From Eximiradius sp. (GTDB taxonomy: Bacteria > Bacteroidota > Ignavibacteria > Kapaibacteriales > UBA2268), in contig CAKZLY010000002.1 of assembly GCA_937127445.1 (NCBI GenBank), positions 61,142-125,141 of the forward strand: DNA of 64,000 nt. The letters run 5' to 3'. How positions within the stretch are numbered: the stretch's first letter is position 1; the number at the start of each line of letters is the position of its first letter. The notes under the pieces are model-generated. The model did not search any database, was not told the DNA's origin, and saw only the letters and a list, made by a program, of their open reading frames with translations. The position numbers and the translations under genes are program-made. Shown piece after piece: positions 24,647 through 34,984 of the stretch.

Positions 24647-26411
24647 TTTGTTCTCCTGATGCAGAATTGTTTGTGCGCAATGGAATAGTAAAGTGGAAAG
24701 TAGTGCCAACATTAACAGTGCTTTCAACCCATATTTTGCCACTGTGCTTTTCGACAAACTCGCGACACAAAATCAACCCCAATCCTGTCCCGCTTTCTTG
24801 TTTCGTACCAGCAGTTGAAACACTATTTTGCAAACTAAATAATTTATTCAGATTTTCTTCTGGTATGCCAACTCCATTATCAGACACACTAATACGACAG
24901 AAATTTTCATCTTCTTTTCGACAAATTATTTTAATAGAACCTCCTTCGTGGGTAAACTTAATTGCGTTTGTACAAAGGTTTCTTATTATTGTATTCAACA
25001 TATTTGCATCTGTAAACACTTTGTATTCTTGATCCATATCATAATCAATTGAAATGTTCTTATTATTCGCATTCATTTTAAGCAGATTAATATTACTTGT
25101 GATAAATTGTTTTAATTCGTAGACTGCTGGTTGATATTGAACAAGACCACGTTCACAACGTGACCACATAAGTAAATTTTCAAGAAGTTCATATAATTGC
25201 TTAGCAGAGTTGTTAACATCATCTAAAAATTCTTTTAATTCTTCTTTGGATAACTCGTGAAATGTTTGTGAAAGGAAATTCGATACACCCATAAAAGCAC
25301 TAACTGGATTTTTCAAATCATGTGCTATGATAGAAAAGAATTTGTCTTTTGTAATATTACTTTCTTTGAGTTCAATATTTTGTTGATGAAGAATTTTTTG
25401 TTGCTCGACAATAGTTTCATTTGCATAAGATAGATTATCAACCATTTTGTTAAAGAAATTGGCAAGATCTCCAATTTCATCTTCTGATTCGACTTTTACT
25501 TTAATACGATAGTCGCCACTTGCCAGTTTAATAGTTGCGTGTTTTAACCTGACAATAGGATTGGTAATGCTTCTTGAAATCAAAATTGACATAACCAAAC
25601 TGAAAACTATTGAAACGACAAAAAATGGCACAATAAATGAGTGATAGCTTTCGGCTTCATGCTTCGATTTTTCTACTTGTATGTTTATTATTCTTTTCAT
25701 TTGATATTCAATTTCGTTCATTTTACTTTCATATTCTTTTATCTCTTTCGAAATTCTAACAAAATCATTAAAAGCAATTATGTAATTATCTATCAGCATC
25801 CTCATTTTCGTTTTTTCGTCATCAGAAAGGTTCAAATATTTGAGTTCGCTTTTTATCTTATCAACTGTGAAGTGAACTTTTTTTACGTATTCGTCACGCT
25901 TTCTCATAATATAATCTTTTTCTCTTCGGCGTGCTTCCAAAGTAAGTGCAAGTAAATAATAATTATTGATAGATTTTAAAAAACTCTCAATCTGGTGAAT
26001 TTTACTCCGAAACTCTCCTTCTATACCTGTATTTTCATCCAAACCGAATTCTTCAAGCAACGATGTATATTTTTTAAAATATCTACTATAAATATTCTTT
26101 AAACTATCTAATTTAATTTTATCATTATTGTTGGGTATTTTTTGAGAAACTTCATAATATTTGAGTAAATTGTGTAATACTAAATCTTTATTATGTATGA
26201 ATAAGGATTTGAAATTTGTATCTCTTCTGACCAACAGCTCCAATCTTTTATTACTGGATTCAATAATCAAAGATTCCAGAAGCAAATACCTATAATTTCG
26301 TTCATTTAGATAAAGAGCATACATTGAAAAAATAACTATAAGTAACATTATTAATTCAATAAACCCGCTAAGAAGAATCATTTTGCCAAAAAGAGACATT
26401 TTGATTTTCAT
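24639..26411 (-). CDS. Membrane histidine kinase with helical sensor and HAMP domain
   Basis: A 590-residue kinase. TM1 is near residues 8-32, then comes a helical periplasmic sensor of about 220 residues, rich in Lys, Glu and Tyr and resembling four-helix-bundle sensors. TM2 is at about 254-275, followed by a HAMP domain (SRSITNPIVRLKHATIKLASG). A coiled coil leads into HisKA with IIAHDLKNP (His near 365). The ATPase part has NLCTNAIKFTHEG, DNGVGIPEENL and GTGLGLILCREF. It overlaps the following soluble kinase by 8 nt, which implies fixed stoichiometry. No response regulator is adjacent. The start has no clear ribosome site; ATG at 26399 is an alternative. Confidence 0.9.
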   Translation of the reverse strand: MKIKMSLFGKMILLSGFIELIMLLIVIFSMYALYLNERNYRYLLLESLIIESSNKRLELLVRRDTNFKSLFIHNKDLVLHNLLKYYEVSQKIPNNNDKIKLDSLKNIYSRYFKKYTSLLEEFGLDENTGIEGEFRSKIHQIESFLKSINNYYLLALTLEARRREKDYIMRKRDEYVKKVHFTVDKIKSELKYLNLSDDEKTKMRMLIDNYIIAFNDFVRISKEIKEYESKMNEIEYQMKRIINIQVEKSKHEAESYHSFIVPFFVVSIVFSLVMSILISRSITNPIVRLKHATIKLASGDYRIKVKVESEDEIGDLANFFNKMVDNLSYANETIVEQQKILHQQNIELKESNITKDKFFSIIAHDLKNPVSAFMGVSNFLSQTFHELSKEELKEFLDDVNNSAKQLYELLENLLMWSRCERGLVQYQPAVYELKQFITSNINLLKMNANNKNISIDYDMDQEYKVFTDANMLNTIIRNLCTNAIKFTHEGGSIKIICRKEDENFCRISVSDNGVGIPEENLNKLFSLQNSVSTAGTKQESGTGLGLILCREFVEKHSGKIWVESTVNVGTTFHFTIPLRTNNSASGEQNG

Positions 26412-26496
26412 AAATTACGTCAATAAATCCCAACAATTTTCAAAATTACTTTTTCAATGTTAATATTTGATAAATAAACTGTTAGGTTTTATATAG

Positions 26497-27546
26497 CTAG
26501 ATAGTTGCCGAATCACTAATTGACAATGTGCCAGCATTTGCATCAATTGTGGCATCAATAGAATATGGAATGGTAATTTGTTCGTTAGTATGTCCAAACA
26601 TTAACCCATAAAAAGACGGTATGGGAAGTGATGAAAAATATTTATCCAATACCTCTCCAAGTTGCAGATCCCAGGTTGATGGTGAAGTTTTAATTGTACA
26701 ATCACTGCAAAAGCCAAAAATTATGCCTTTTGCTTGCTCAAATTTGCCAGCAAGCCGCAATTGATTTAACATTCTATCAATTCTAAATGGCTCTTCTGCA
26801 ACATCTTCCAGAAATAATATCTTGTCTTTTGTATCTATTTCAAATTGAGTACCCATTAAAGATGAAATAATTGATAAATTCCCACCAGTTAATTTGCCTT
26901 TCGCTGTGCCACTTTTAATGGTTCTAATTGGGAATTGCTCGCGAATACCACTTTTTTGAGCGGGATTTTGTAAAACTCCAATTGGTTCATTATTAAATAT
27001 TAATTTTTCAAAGGAAGACGCAGTAAAATCAGTAAAAGAAGAGAGTAGAACTGGCGAATGAAAAGTAACTAAACGTGAATATTTTTGTATTGCAATGTGA
27101 ATTGCAGTAATATCGCTATAACCTGTAAATACTTTTGGATTGTTTCTTATAAGCTCGTAATCAAGTAAATCTAATATTTCAGGAGAACCATATCCGCCGC
27201 GAATACAAAAGATACCATTAATATTTTTATCTTCAAAAAACTTATTAAGTTCGTTTGCTCTTTCTTTTCTTGATTTTGTTCTATATCCGGAACCATCAAA
27301 CAGCAAGTAACTAAAAACAGATTGTAATTTATAATGATTGCATACTTCTTTGGCTTTCCGTATATCATCAGAGTCACAAACATTTGTAGCTGGAGCAACA
27401 ATAGCAACTTTGTCCCCTCCTTTAAGACACTTAGGCTTAATCAAAGTAGAATCTGATACACTTTGAATATCGCTATTATAATAGTTCTGAGCTAAAGCAA
27501 ATACTCCAATACTACTAATTGACTTAACAAATTCCCGACGTTCCAT
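26497..27546 (-). CDS. LD-carboxypeptidase (peptidase S66), probable Tat substrate
   Basis: A serine peptidase of the LdcA/MccF type, cleaving the L-Lys/DAP to D-Ala bond of muropeptides or related amides. Catalytic elements are visible: nucleophile Ser in RGGYGS, Glu in LEDVAEEPFRIDRML, and His in MFGHTNEQ. The N-terminus RREFVKSISSIGVFALA matches a twin-arginine signal (RRxF.K then a hydrophobic stretch), so the enzyme should be exported folded. Most LdcA proteins are cytoplasmic and lack such a leader. The glycosyltransferase fusion ends 9 nt upstream in the same direction, suggesting an envelope-related operon. Confidence 0.88.
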   Translation of the reverse strand: MERREFVKSISSIGVFALAQNYYNSDIQSVSDSTLIKPKCLKGGDKVAIVAPATNVCDSDDIRKAKEVCNHYKLQSVFSYLLFDGSGYRTKSRKERANELNKFFEDKNINGIFCIRGGYGSPEILDLLDYELIRNNPKVFTGYSDITAIHIAIQKYSRLVTFHSPVLLSSFTDFTASSFEKLIFNNEPIGVLQNPAQKSGIREQFPIRTIKSGTAKGKLTGGNLSIISSLMGTQFEIDTKDKILFLEDVAEEPFRIDRMLNQLRLAGKFEQAKGIIFGFCSDCTIKTSPSTWDLQLGEVLDKYFSSLPIPSFYGLMFGHTNEQITIPYSIDATIDANAGTLSISDSATI

Positions 27547-27555
27547 ATTTTAATC

Positions 27556-30069
27556 TTAATAGCTTTTATTAAGTTTTTTTGCCCATTCAAACATAGTTTT
27601 CGCAGAATCGTAGTGTCCAATCCTTTCAAAGCACTTACCAGCTCCCAGGCAGGCCAGTGAATTTTCTGGATTTAATTTCAATGCAGCAGAGAAATATTGA
27701 TGTGCACCTTCTAAATCATTTTCTTCAAGTGACATTTCGCCACAAAAAGTTAATATATCATCAAGTTTTTCTCCAAGCGTGCAGTTGAATTTTTCTTTTG
27801 TCCATCTATCAAAAATTTGTGTCAACAGTTCAAAAGCTTCATCATTTCTACTTTTTGCTTTTAATATTTTAGCATATAGATAATCGGTGTCTAAATTTGG
27901 ACGATAGTTTTGTTTGATAGTATTTACTGTTTTCTCGGCTTCTTCAATATTTCCCTTTAACAATTGGTATTGTGCCATCCGATTTAATACATGAGTTTTG
28001 CCCAATTCATCAAGAATAGAACTTTCCTCCATTAAGGAAGAGAAAAGTCCAATAGCGTTCTCGTAATTACCTGAAATAAATTCATTCTCTGCAAAACCCA
28101 AGATAATGTAATCATCAGCAAAGACAGGCAATTTTTTCTCTGCAATTTGGGCTAAATTTGTTCCTTGCAAGAAGTCAATTCTTGATAGAAGTTTAATGGT
28201 AGAATTCCGCCAGGTCCAGAATTTTCTTGCTTTTACAGAAGCAATTAATCCAGCAGAAAAGACTTCTGTCGGATTAGCAAAAATATATTTTAGAGTTGCA
28301 GATAGATGGTCGCGGTCTGGTTCGAGGAGATATGCTTCATTTGTAAATAATTTACCATCAAGTGTTTTCCCAATATTTATTTTTTCAGCAGGTAAATACC
28401 AGGCACATTTTTCATCGGTAAAGTCATCAGTTGCACCTCCACGAGTAACTACTACTGGCAAACCACACGCCATAGCTTCAAGAGTAGGTAGTGAAAAACC
28501 TTCACCACGATATGGACTAACAAATACATCACACGCACGATAAAGAGCAGCTATTTCTTCCTCACTCATTGAATCATCAATGTAGATGATTTCTGGTGCA
28601 TTTGGATTTTGTTTCGCTCTTAATATCATATCTTTAGCAGTTTGACCACGATAGAAGCTATCGCCTCCCATATCTTTCACTACCAAACATACGTCATCAT
28701 TAGCAGTAAAAGTTTGCATATATGCTGATAATAAGATATCAAAGCCCTTCCGATAAATTGTCCCTCCAAGATATAGGAATTTGATTCGCTTTGTGGTATT
28801 AAGCTGATACTTTTCACCATAAGGTTTAAATAGTACTGGGTCAATACCATTAGGAATAACTTGGACTTTATCAAAATCAATCCCTGAATTAATAAAACTT
28901 TGACGAGAAAAATTAGAAGGTGTCCAAATTTCGACAGCCTGTTTGAAAATTTCAACAAAATCAATAAGATGAGCAGTGTATTCCCAAGGTTGCATAATAA
29001 TCCATTTTGCACCTTTCGGAGGCTCAGCTTTTGGAGGCCATTGATGACGAATCCAGACATATGGTAGCCGAGCAACTTCATCAGGAACATCTTGTTTATA
29101 TCGAATATCGTTCTCTTTCAATTTTTTATATTTTGGGAATAAATCGGGCGAAAAAGCGTCAGGCTCGTAAGGGACAATTGTAAGGTTTGTAGCTTCTGTT
29201 TCGATAATATTTAAGCAGTGTTCTCGATTAATTAAAGCAAGAGAATGATATACAAATTGCGAACCTTCCCAAACTATGTTTAATTGTAGTTTGGTAGTAG
29301 CAATTTCTTGGGCATCTTCTATTGGAACATTATGAGTATCAATTTCAGATACTAAAAAATCATTTGATAAATTCATTAAGTCGTCAATATCAAAAAAATC
29401 TTCGTTTGTAGTATTCTCTTGCTTTTCTTCCTTAGCAATTACCTCAGGAAGTGGAGTGCTTTCAAACAATTCCTGATCAATTTTCCTCTTAATTGCCCGA
29501 ACAGTCATATTTAAATTAATAAATCCTCTGTCTTGAGGAGTGTCTTCTTCGTAAAATTCTGTAACAATTAATCCAGATTTATGCAACTTATCTTTTATTG
29601 ATTGTTCGTCGAAAGCAACACAATGATAATCACCTGGATTAGTTTGTCCTCCAAAAATCATATATGAAGCAACATCTGCGTTCCAAATACCATTGACATA
29701 AGCATTTACTTGCAATCTCAAAGACGGACAACGAATAATCAGTTCACCGCCCGGTTTCAAAACTCTTGCCCATTCATTTAAAATGCTCTGCGTTTCACGG
29801 TGCGAAAAATGCTCCAAAATATCACTTGCTAATATCAAATCAGCAGAATTATCGGGTAGTTCGAGTTTCCGAACATCACCATAGACAACACGTGGATCGT
29901 CGCTGAACAAATCTATATTAATAAAGCCATCTCTTATATCTTTGCCACACCCTAAATTCAAAAATACTCTATCTGGTAATGGATTTGGCATTCTGCCAGT
30001 AGCTTTTTTATTTGAAAAACCATAAGGTAAATCATTTTCGAATTGTAACCTATTTAAAGCATTATTCAT
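27556..30069 (-). CDS. Three-part fusion: SAM methyltransferase, GT4 glycosyltransferase, TPR repeats
   Basis: An 837-residue multidomain protein. Residues about 30-115 form a class I methyltransferase (NLGCGKDIRDGF, DILEHF, LKPGGELII). Residues about 265-640 form a GT-B family 4 glycosyltransferase, with IPNGIDPVLFKPYG near 403 and EGFSLPTLEAMACGLPVVV near 523. The rest, about 660-837, holds tetratricopeptide repeats (SLACLGAGKCFERIGHYDSA at the end). Such fusions occur in polysaccharide, O-antigen or protein-glycosylation loci, and donor and acceptor are unknown. A GAGGTTG ribosome site precedes the ATG. It faces secA across a 197-nt divergent region. Confidence 0.88.
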   Translation of the reverse strand: MNNALNRLQFENDLPYGFSNKKATGRMPNPLPDRVFLNLGCGKDIRDGFINIDLFSDDPRVVYGDVRKLELPDNSADLILASDILEHFSHRETQSILNEWARVLKPGGELIIRCPSLRLQVNAYVNGIWNADVASYMIFGGQTNPGDYHCVAFDEQSIKDKLHKSGLIVTEFYEEDTPQDRGFINLNMTVRAIKRKIDQELFESTPLPEVIAKEEKQENTTNEDFFDIDDLMNLSNDFLVSEIDTHNVPIEDAQEIATTKLQLNIVWEGSQFVYHSLALINREHCLNIIETEATNLTIVPYEPDAFSPDLFPKYKKLKENDIRYKQDVPDEVARLPYVWIRHQWPPKAEPPKGAKWIIMQPWEYTAHLIDFVEIFKQAVEIWTPSNFSRQSFINSGIDFDKVQVIPNGIDPVLFKPYGEKYQLNTTKRIKFLYLGGTIYRKGFDILLSAYMQTFTANDDVCLVVKDMGGDSFYRGQTAKDMILRAKQNPNAPEIIYIDDSMSEEEIAALYRACDVFVSPYRGEGFSLPTLEAMACGLPVVVTRGGATDDFTDEKCAWYLPAEKINIGKTLDGKLFTNEAYLLEPDRDHLSATLKYIFANPTEVFSAGLIASVKARKFWTWRNSTIKLLSRIDFLQGTNLAQIAEKKLPVFADDYIILGFAENEFISGNYENAIGLFSSLMEESSILDELGKTHVLNRMAQYQLLKGNIEEAEKTVNTIKQNYRPNLDTDYLYAKILKAKSRNDEAFELLTQIFDRWTKEKFNCTLGEKLDDILTFCGEMSLEENDLEGAHQYFSAALKLNPENSLACLGAGKCFERIGHYDSAKTMFEWAKKLNKSY

Positions 30070-30266
30070 TTCAACCTCAAATACTTATTAATTATCAACA
30101 AGTGCAATAATTATGCCGAAAGTTTTGGTAAAATAATACTTTTATGATTTTTTTACAAACATTATAATAGTATTAATTAAAAAACTGTTATTTTTGTTTT
30201 TATAATTAAATGATAATGTTCTATTATTCGTTTTAAGTAAGTTGTTTATTATTGGAATTAAAGAAA

Positions 30267-33200
30267 ATGCTTGGTATACTAAAAAAAATATTTGGAAGTA
30301 AAAGCGACAAAGACATTAAAGAAATAATGCCAATTGTCAAAGAAATCAATCGATATTATGATGAATTTAACAGTCTAACTGATGAGCAAATTAAAGCAAA
30401 AACGCTTGAATTTCAAGAAATCATTAAATTTGCCATATCTGATTTCGAAAATCAAAAGCTGGAACTCGGAAATCAGCTCAAATCGTCCGAATTAACAGCT
30501 GATGAGGTAATTGAAATTAATGACAAGATTAAAAAGCTTGATAGAGAAATTTTTGAAAGAATTGAAGAAAAATTAGATGAATTACTACCGCAAGCTTATG
30601 CAGTCGTAAAACAAGCTTGCAAGCGTCTTGCTGACCAGAGATATGCATATACTTACGCCGGGCAACACTATATATGGGATATGGTTCCCTATGATGTGCA
30701 GTTAATTGGTGGAATAGTATTGCATCAGGGTAAAATCGCTGAAATGGCAACTGGTGAAGGAAAAACTCTTGTTGCGATAATGCCACTATATTTAAATGCT
30801 CTTGCTGGGAAAGGTGCCCACCTTGTTACAGTCAATGATTATCTTGCAAAACGTGACTGTGAATGGATGAAACCTGTATATGAATTTTTGGGACTTACAG
30901 TAGATGCAATCCAATCAAATATGGAACCTTCGGAAAGAAAGCGTATTTACAATTGTGATATTACTTATGGCACTAATAATGAATTTGGTTTTGATTATCT
31001 GCGCGATAATATGGTGGTCGATCCTGAACATATTGTTCAAAGACCACATTGGTACGCAATTGTTGATGAAGTCGATTCAGTTTTGATTGACGAAGCAAGA
31101 ACCCCTCTTATTATTTCTGGACCAGTTCCTTCTGCTGACCAAAAATTCGAAGAAATGAACCCAAGAGTTAAAAGACTTGTTGAAGCTCAGAACAAGTTGG
31201 TAAACGAAATTGTAGCTGAAGCAGAACGATTACTAACAACTGGGAAAAAAGAGGATCGCGATGCTGCTGGTGTGCTTTTATTTCGTGCTCACCGAGGATT
31301 GCCAAAGCACAAGAAATTATTAAAATTGATGCAAGATGCAGAAAATCTAAAATTGCGCCAGGAAACCGAGCTTTTCTTCCTGCGTGATAAAGGCGCTCGA
31401 ATGCCAGAGATTGATGAAGAACTCTATTACACAATTGATGAAAAAAATCATCAAATTGATATTACGGAAAAAGGGCGACAGCTTCTTTGCCAAAGTCAAG
31501 AAGATCCCGATATGTTTGTAATTCCAGATATAGCTGCCGAACTTAGCGCTATCGAAGGAAATGAAACACTTACATCAGAAGAAAAGCAACAAAAAATCGA
31601 TCAAGTGTATTATCTGTTTGCTGAAAGAAGCGATAGAATTCATACAATTTCTCAGCTTCTTAGAGCTTATTCTCTTTATGAAAAAGACGTTGAATATGTT
31701 GTTCAAGATGGAAAAGTTCTAATAGTAGATGAATTCACCGGTAGAATTCTTGAAGGACGCCGATATTCAGATGGTCTTCATCAAGCAATTGAAGCCAAAG
31801 AGAGAGTAAAAGTAGAGCGAGATACTCAAACTCTTGCAACTATCACACTTCAAAATTATTTTCGTCTTTACAAAAAATTAGCCGGCATGACAGGAACAGC
31901 TGAAACCGAAGCTGCTGAATTTGAAAAAATATATAACCTTGAAGTAGTTGTTATTCCAACAAACAAACCTGTTATTAGAATTGACCATGATGACTTAGTT
32001 TATAGGACAAAACGCGAAAAATACAACGCTATATTAGATGAAACAAAAAAAATTCTTCAAGAAGGTCGAGCTGTACTGGTCGGAACAACTTCCGTTGAAG
32101 TTTCAGAGATACTTTCCAAAATGTTTACTCGTCAAGGAATTAAGCATAATGTTTTGAATGCAAAACATCACGCTCGCGAAGCAGAAATCGTTGCTTTAGC
32201 CGGTAGAAAAGGTGCAGTTACAATTGCAACTAATATGGCAGGCCGTGGAACTGATATTAAGCTTGACCACGATGTAAAGAAAAACGGAGGTTTGGCAATT
32301 ATTGGTTCAGAACGCCACGATGCTCGACGAATTGACAGGCAGCTACGAGGAAGAGCAGGTCGTCAAGGTGACCCAGGAAGTTCGCAATTCTTTATTTCTC
32401 TTGAAGATAATTTGATGAGATTATTCCAGAGCGATAGAATCGCCAGTGTTATGTCAAAAATAAAAATACCCGAAGGCGAACCAATTCAACATCCAATGAT
32501 TACAAAGGCAGTGGAAAATGCTCAAAAAAAAGTCGAAGAAAACAACTTTGCCATTAGAAAACGATTAATAGAATATGATGATGTAATGAATCATCAAAGA
32601 GAGGTGATTTATTCAAGGAGACGTGCTGCACTTAGAGGTGATAGATTAAAAGGTGAAATATTCGAATATGTTGAAGACTACTTAATTGATTTGTATGAAA
32701 TTCATCATCCGAATAAGGATGTGAAAGGATTACGAAATTCTTTACGCACAACTCTGCTTTGTGATATTCCGATGAGTGAGGAAGACTTTGAAAAAATGAA
32801 AATTGATGAGTTTGTTCGACGTGCAAAATCTATTGCTCTGGAATTTTATAGTAAAAAGGAAGAAATGCTTGGCAGTGAATTTATGGCACGTTTGGAACAA
32901 GTTGCGATATTGCAAACAATTGACGAAAAATGGCGTGATCATTTAAGGAGTATGGACGATTTAAAAGAAGGAATACATTTGCGTTCTTACGGACAAAAAG
33001 ATCCATTACTCGAATATAAACAAGAAGCACACGATATGTTTTTGGAATTAGTTAAGGATATTAATAAATCATTTATTCAATTTGCATTTAGATATTTTCC
33101 TCAAATTGTGCGTTCTAACGAAGAAGACAGACGCAAATCTGTTCCGACGTACAGAAATACTACTTATTCGCAAAGAAACGTTCAATATGAACATTCATCA

Positions 33201-33374
33201 ACAGTACCATCATTTATTATGGGAGCTCCCCAAGCACAACAATCACCAGAAGCATCTACGACAAAGACTATTCGTAATACTCAAGTAAAAGTAGGTAGAA
33301 ACGACCCTTGTCCGTGCGGAAGCGGGAAAAAATATAAAAAATGCCACGGTGCTAGTGAATTTATTGACAATTAA
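30267..33374 (+). CDS. secA: Preprotein translocase ATPase SecA
   Basis: The motor that drives unfolded proteins through SecYEG. Motifs include Walker [10 protein letters not shown], the DEAD-like [16 protein letters not shown], helicase motifs [13 protein letters not shown] and [13 protein letters not shown], and the C-terminal zinc motif [14 protein letters not shown]. At 1035 residues it is longer than the E. coli protein (901). The extra length includes a Lys/Glu/Arg-rich insertion around residues 290-400, as in Bacteroidota SecA. The frame opens at TTG 30252, but ATG at 30267, preceded by GGAATTAAAG, is preferred. A bidirectional terminator follows at 33436-33468. Confidence 0.97.
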   Translation: MLGILKKIFGSKSDKDIKEIMPIVKEINRYYDEFNSLTDEQIKAKTLEFQEIIKFAISDFENQKLELGNQLKSSELTADEVIEINDKIKKLDREIFERIEEKLDELLPQAYAVVKQACKRLADQRYAYTYAGQHYIWDMVPYDVQLIGGIVLHQGKIAEMATGEGKTLVAIMPLYLNALAGKGAHLVTVNDYLAKRDCEWMKPVYEFLGLTVDAIQSNMEPSERKRIYNCDITYGTNNEFGFDYLRDNMVVDPEHIVQRPHWYAIVDEVDSVLIDEARTPLIISGPVPSADQKFEEMNPRVKRLVEAQNKLVNEIVAEAERLLTTGKKEDRDAAGVLLFRAHRGLPKHKKLLKLMQDAENLKLRQETELFFLRDKGARMPEIDEELYYTIDEKNHQIDITEKGRQLLCQSQEDPDMFVIPDIAAELSAIEGNETLTSEEKQQKIDQVYYLFAERSDRIHTISQLLRAYSLYEKDVEYVVQDGKVLIVDEFTGRILEGRRYSDGLHQAIEAKERVKVERDTQTLATITLQNYFRLYKKLAGMTGTAETEAAEFEKIYNLEVVVIPTNKPVIRIDHDDLVYRTKREKYNAILDETKKILQEGRAVLVGTTSVEVSEILSKMFTRQGIKHNVLNAKHHAREAEIVALAGRKGAVTIATNMAGRGTDIKLDHDVKKNGGLAIIGSERHDARRIDRQLRGRAGRQGDPGSSQFFISLEDNLMRLFQSDRIASVMSKIKIPEGEPIQHPMITKAVENAQKKVEENNFAIRKRLIEYDDVMNHQREVIYSRRRAALRGDRLKGEIFEYVEDYLIDLYEIHHPNKDVKGLRNSLRTTLLCDIPMSEEDFEKMKIDEFVRRAKSIALEFYSKKEEMLGSEFMARLEQVAILQTIDEKWRDHLRSMDDLKEGIHLRSYGQKDPLLEYKQEAHDMFLELVKDINKSFIQFAFRYFPQIVRSNEEDRRKSVPTYRNTTYSQRNVQYEHSSTVPSFIMGAPQAQQSPEASTTKTIRNTQVKVGRNDPCPCGSGKKYKKCHGASEFIDN

Positions 33375-33435
33375 TAAATAAATTAAGTTAACACTCACTA
33401 ACAAATAATTTAATATAGAACATAAATTAATAAGA

Positions 33436-33468
33436 AAGAGGCTGCAATTAGACAGCCTCTTATATTTT
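33436..33468. terminator. Bidirectional terminator between secA and the symporter gene
   Basis: Perfect 9-bp arms AAGAGGCTG (33436-33444) and CAGCCTCTT (33453-33461) with an 8-nt loop. It is followed on the plus strand by ATATTTTTTTG. It lies between the convergent stops of secA (33374) and the symporter gene (33489) and likely serves both. Confidence 0.88.
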
Positions 33469-33488
33469 TTTGTCTAATTAATCCATGT

Positions 33489-34964
33489 TTATTTTTCAGT
33501 AAATAGTTTCGCGAGTTGTTCAGGTGAAGGTTTTGGAGTTAAGAGACTAACAATAAATAGAGTCCCAACCGAAATAATAATTGAGGGGTAGATACTTGGA
33601 ATTCCCCAAGGATCACCATCATAGATAACAAATGGAAAGATAGCAGGAATAACAATATCTAAAATAATCACCGAAATAGTTCCTGAAATAATACTTGCAA
33701 CTCCACCAGCCTTGGTAGCACGTTTCCAGCTTAATGCAGCAATCAATGATGGAGTAATAGCAACACCATATACTGTATAAGCAAAATATGCATATTTTAA
33801 CACAGACAAATTCATTTTATAATATGTAGGAATAAAAATTATTAAAAATGCAACAAAGCCGATAATGACAATAAATATTTTTTGTAAAGCCACAATTTTT
33901 TTATCTTCAGCATTTGGATTTATAAATCTTTGATAAATATCACGGATAATATTAGTGGAAGGGCTTAATAAATAATTCATTCCGGTAGAAATGACAACTA
34001 CAACTGCTGCCGCAAGTAACAACAAACCAACAGGAGCAGGCGTTAAGAACTTTGCAGCTTGGAGCACTATTGAAGCCGGATCAAAATCGCTTTTCCCCCA
34101 AAAATATGAAGAAGCATAGATAGCAATCACAATCACCACTGTTTCAACTACAATGGTCCCAATAATCCATAATGATACTGCTTTTTTTGCATCAGCCGGA
34201 GTTTTAGCACTGTAGAACTTTTGATACATACTCTGAACGCCAAGTAATAAGAACATTGTAGCTAAAAAGTATGAGAACCCTTTCAACGCGGGAAAACGAC
34301 CAAATTCAGAAGAAAAAATTTCAAAATGAGATTGTGGTAATATTTCTGCTGGTGCAGACAAGCCACCCGATGCAGCTACAACAAACGGCACGCTAACAAT
34401 ACAAGCTAAAACGATAATTATTCCATTTGGTAAGTCTGTATGAGCAACAGCAATCATACCACCCAAAGCAGTAAATAAAATAACAAACCCTGCTGCAATA
34501 GCCTGACCAGCTTCGACGGATACAGCTCCATCTGTAATGACATTTAAAATGTAACCACCAGCACGAAATTGATATGATACAATAGTAGTAAAAGCTATAA
34601 TCAATGCAATTGCTCCAAAAAGTCGAGCAAATTTGCCGTATCTTTCTTCTAAAATGTCACCAATGGTATATTGCCCAAATGTTCTAATTTTTGCAGCTAA
34701 AAAGTAAATAATAGCTATTCCTGCCCAAGCACCAGCTGGCATCCAAAGCGAACTCCAACCTGCACGATATGCAAATTCAGCTCCTGCTATAAATGTGCCT
34801 GAACCAATCCACGTACACACCAGAGTGAAAACCATTTTGGTTACACCTAAACTACGCCCTGCCACCATCATATCGTCTTTGCTTTTGACTTTTTTAGATT
34901 GAGAAAAGTTATAAATTGTTAAAGCAACTAAATACAATAAAATAATTACAACATACCAGTTCAT
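33489..34964 (-). CDS. Sodium:solute symporter (SSS family)
   Basis: A 491-residue integral membrane protein with about 13 hydrophobic helices. It has the SSS core pattern: GRSLGVTKMVFTLVCTWIGSGTF in helices 1-2, then AGWSSLWMPAGAWAGI. Transport is Na+-coupled; candidate substrates in the family include sugars, proline, pantothenate and short-chain acids, and nothing here decides. The ATG has AGGAG at a good distance. It lies 20 nt after the PD40-protein gene, and aroC is upstream of that, so the three may form one transcript. Confidence 0.88.
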   Translation of the reverse strand: MNWYVVIILLYLVALTIYNFSQSKKVKSKDDMMVAGRSLGVTKMVFTLVCTWIGSGTFIAGAEFAYRAGWSSLWMPAGAWAGIAIIYFLAAKIRTFGQYTIGDILEERYGKFARLFGAIALIIAFTTIVSYQFRAGGYILNVITDGAVSVEAGQAIAAGFVILFTALGGMIAVAHTDLPNGIIIVLACIVSVPFVVAASGGLSAPAEILPQSHFEIFSSEFGRFPALKGFSYFLATMFLLLGVQSMYQKFYSAKTPADAKKAVSLWIIGTIVVETVVIVIAIYASSYFWGKSDFDPASIVLQAAKFLTPAPVGLLLLAAAVVVVISTGMNYLLSPSTNIIRDIYQRFINPNAEDKKIVALQKIFIVIIGFVAFLIIFIPTYYKMNLSVLKYAYFAYTVYGVAITPSLIAALSWKRATKAGGVASIISGTISVIILDIVIPAIFPFVIYDGDPWGIPSIYPSIIISVGTLFIVSLLTPKPSPEQLAKLFTEK

Positions 34965-34984
34965 AAAAACTCCTAAAAAGTTTA

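Noticed and set aside
24647..24757. Hydrophobic N-terminal extension of the PAS kinase, looking like a signal or TM segment
   Set aside because: It lies inside the upstream kinase in another frame, and a strong AGGAGA site points to the start at 24646.
30160..30200. TATTTTTG element (30189-30196) as a secA promoter
   Set aside because: It matches TAnnTTTG, but no TTTG lies 17-23 nt upstream, and such T-rich matches are frequent in this AT-rich sequence.
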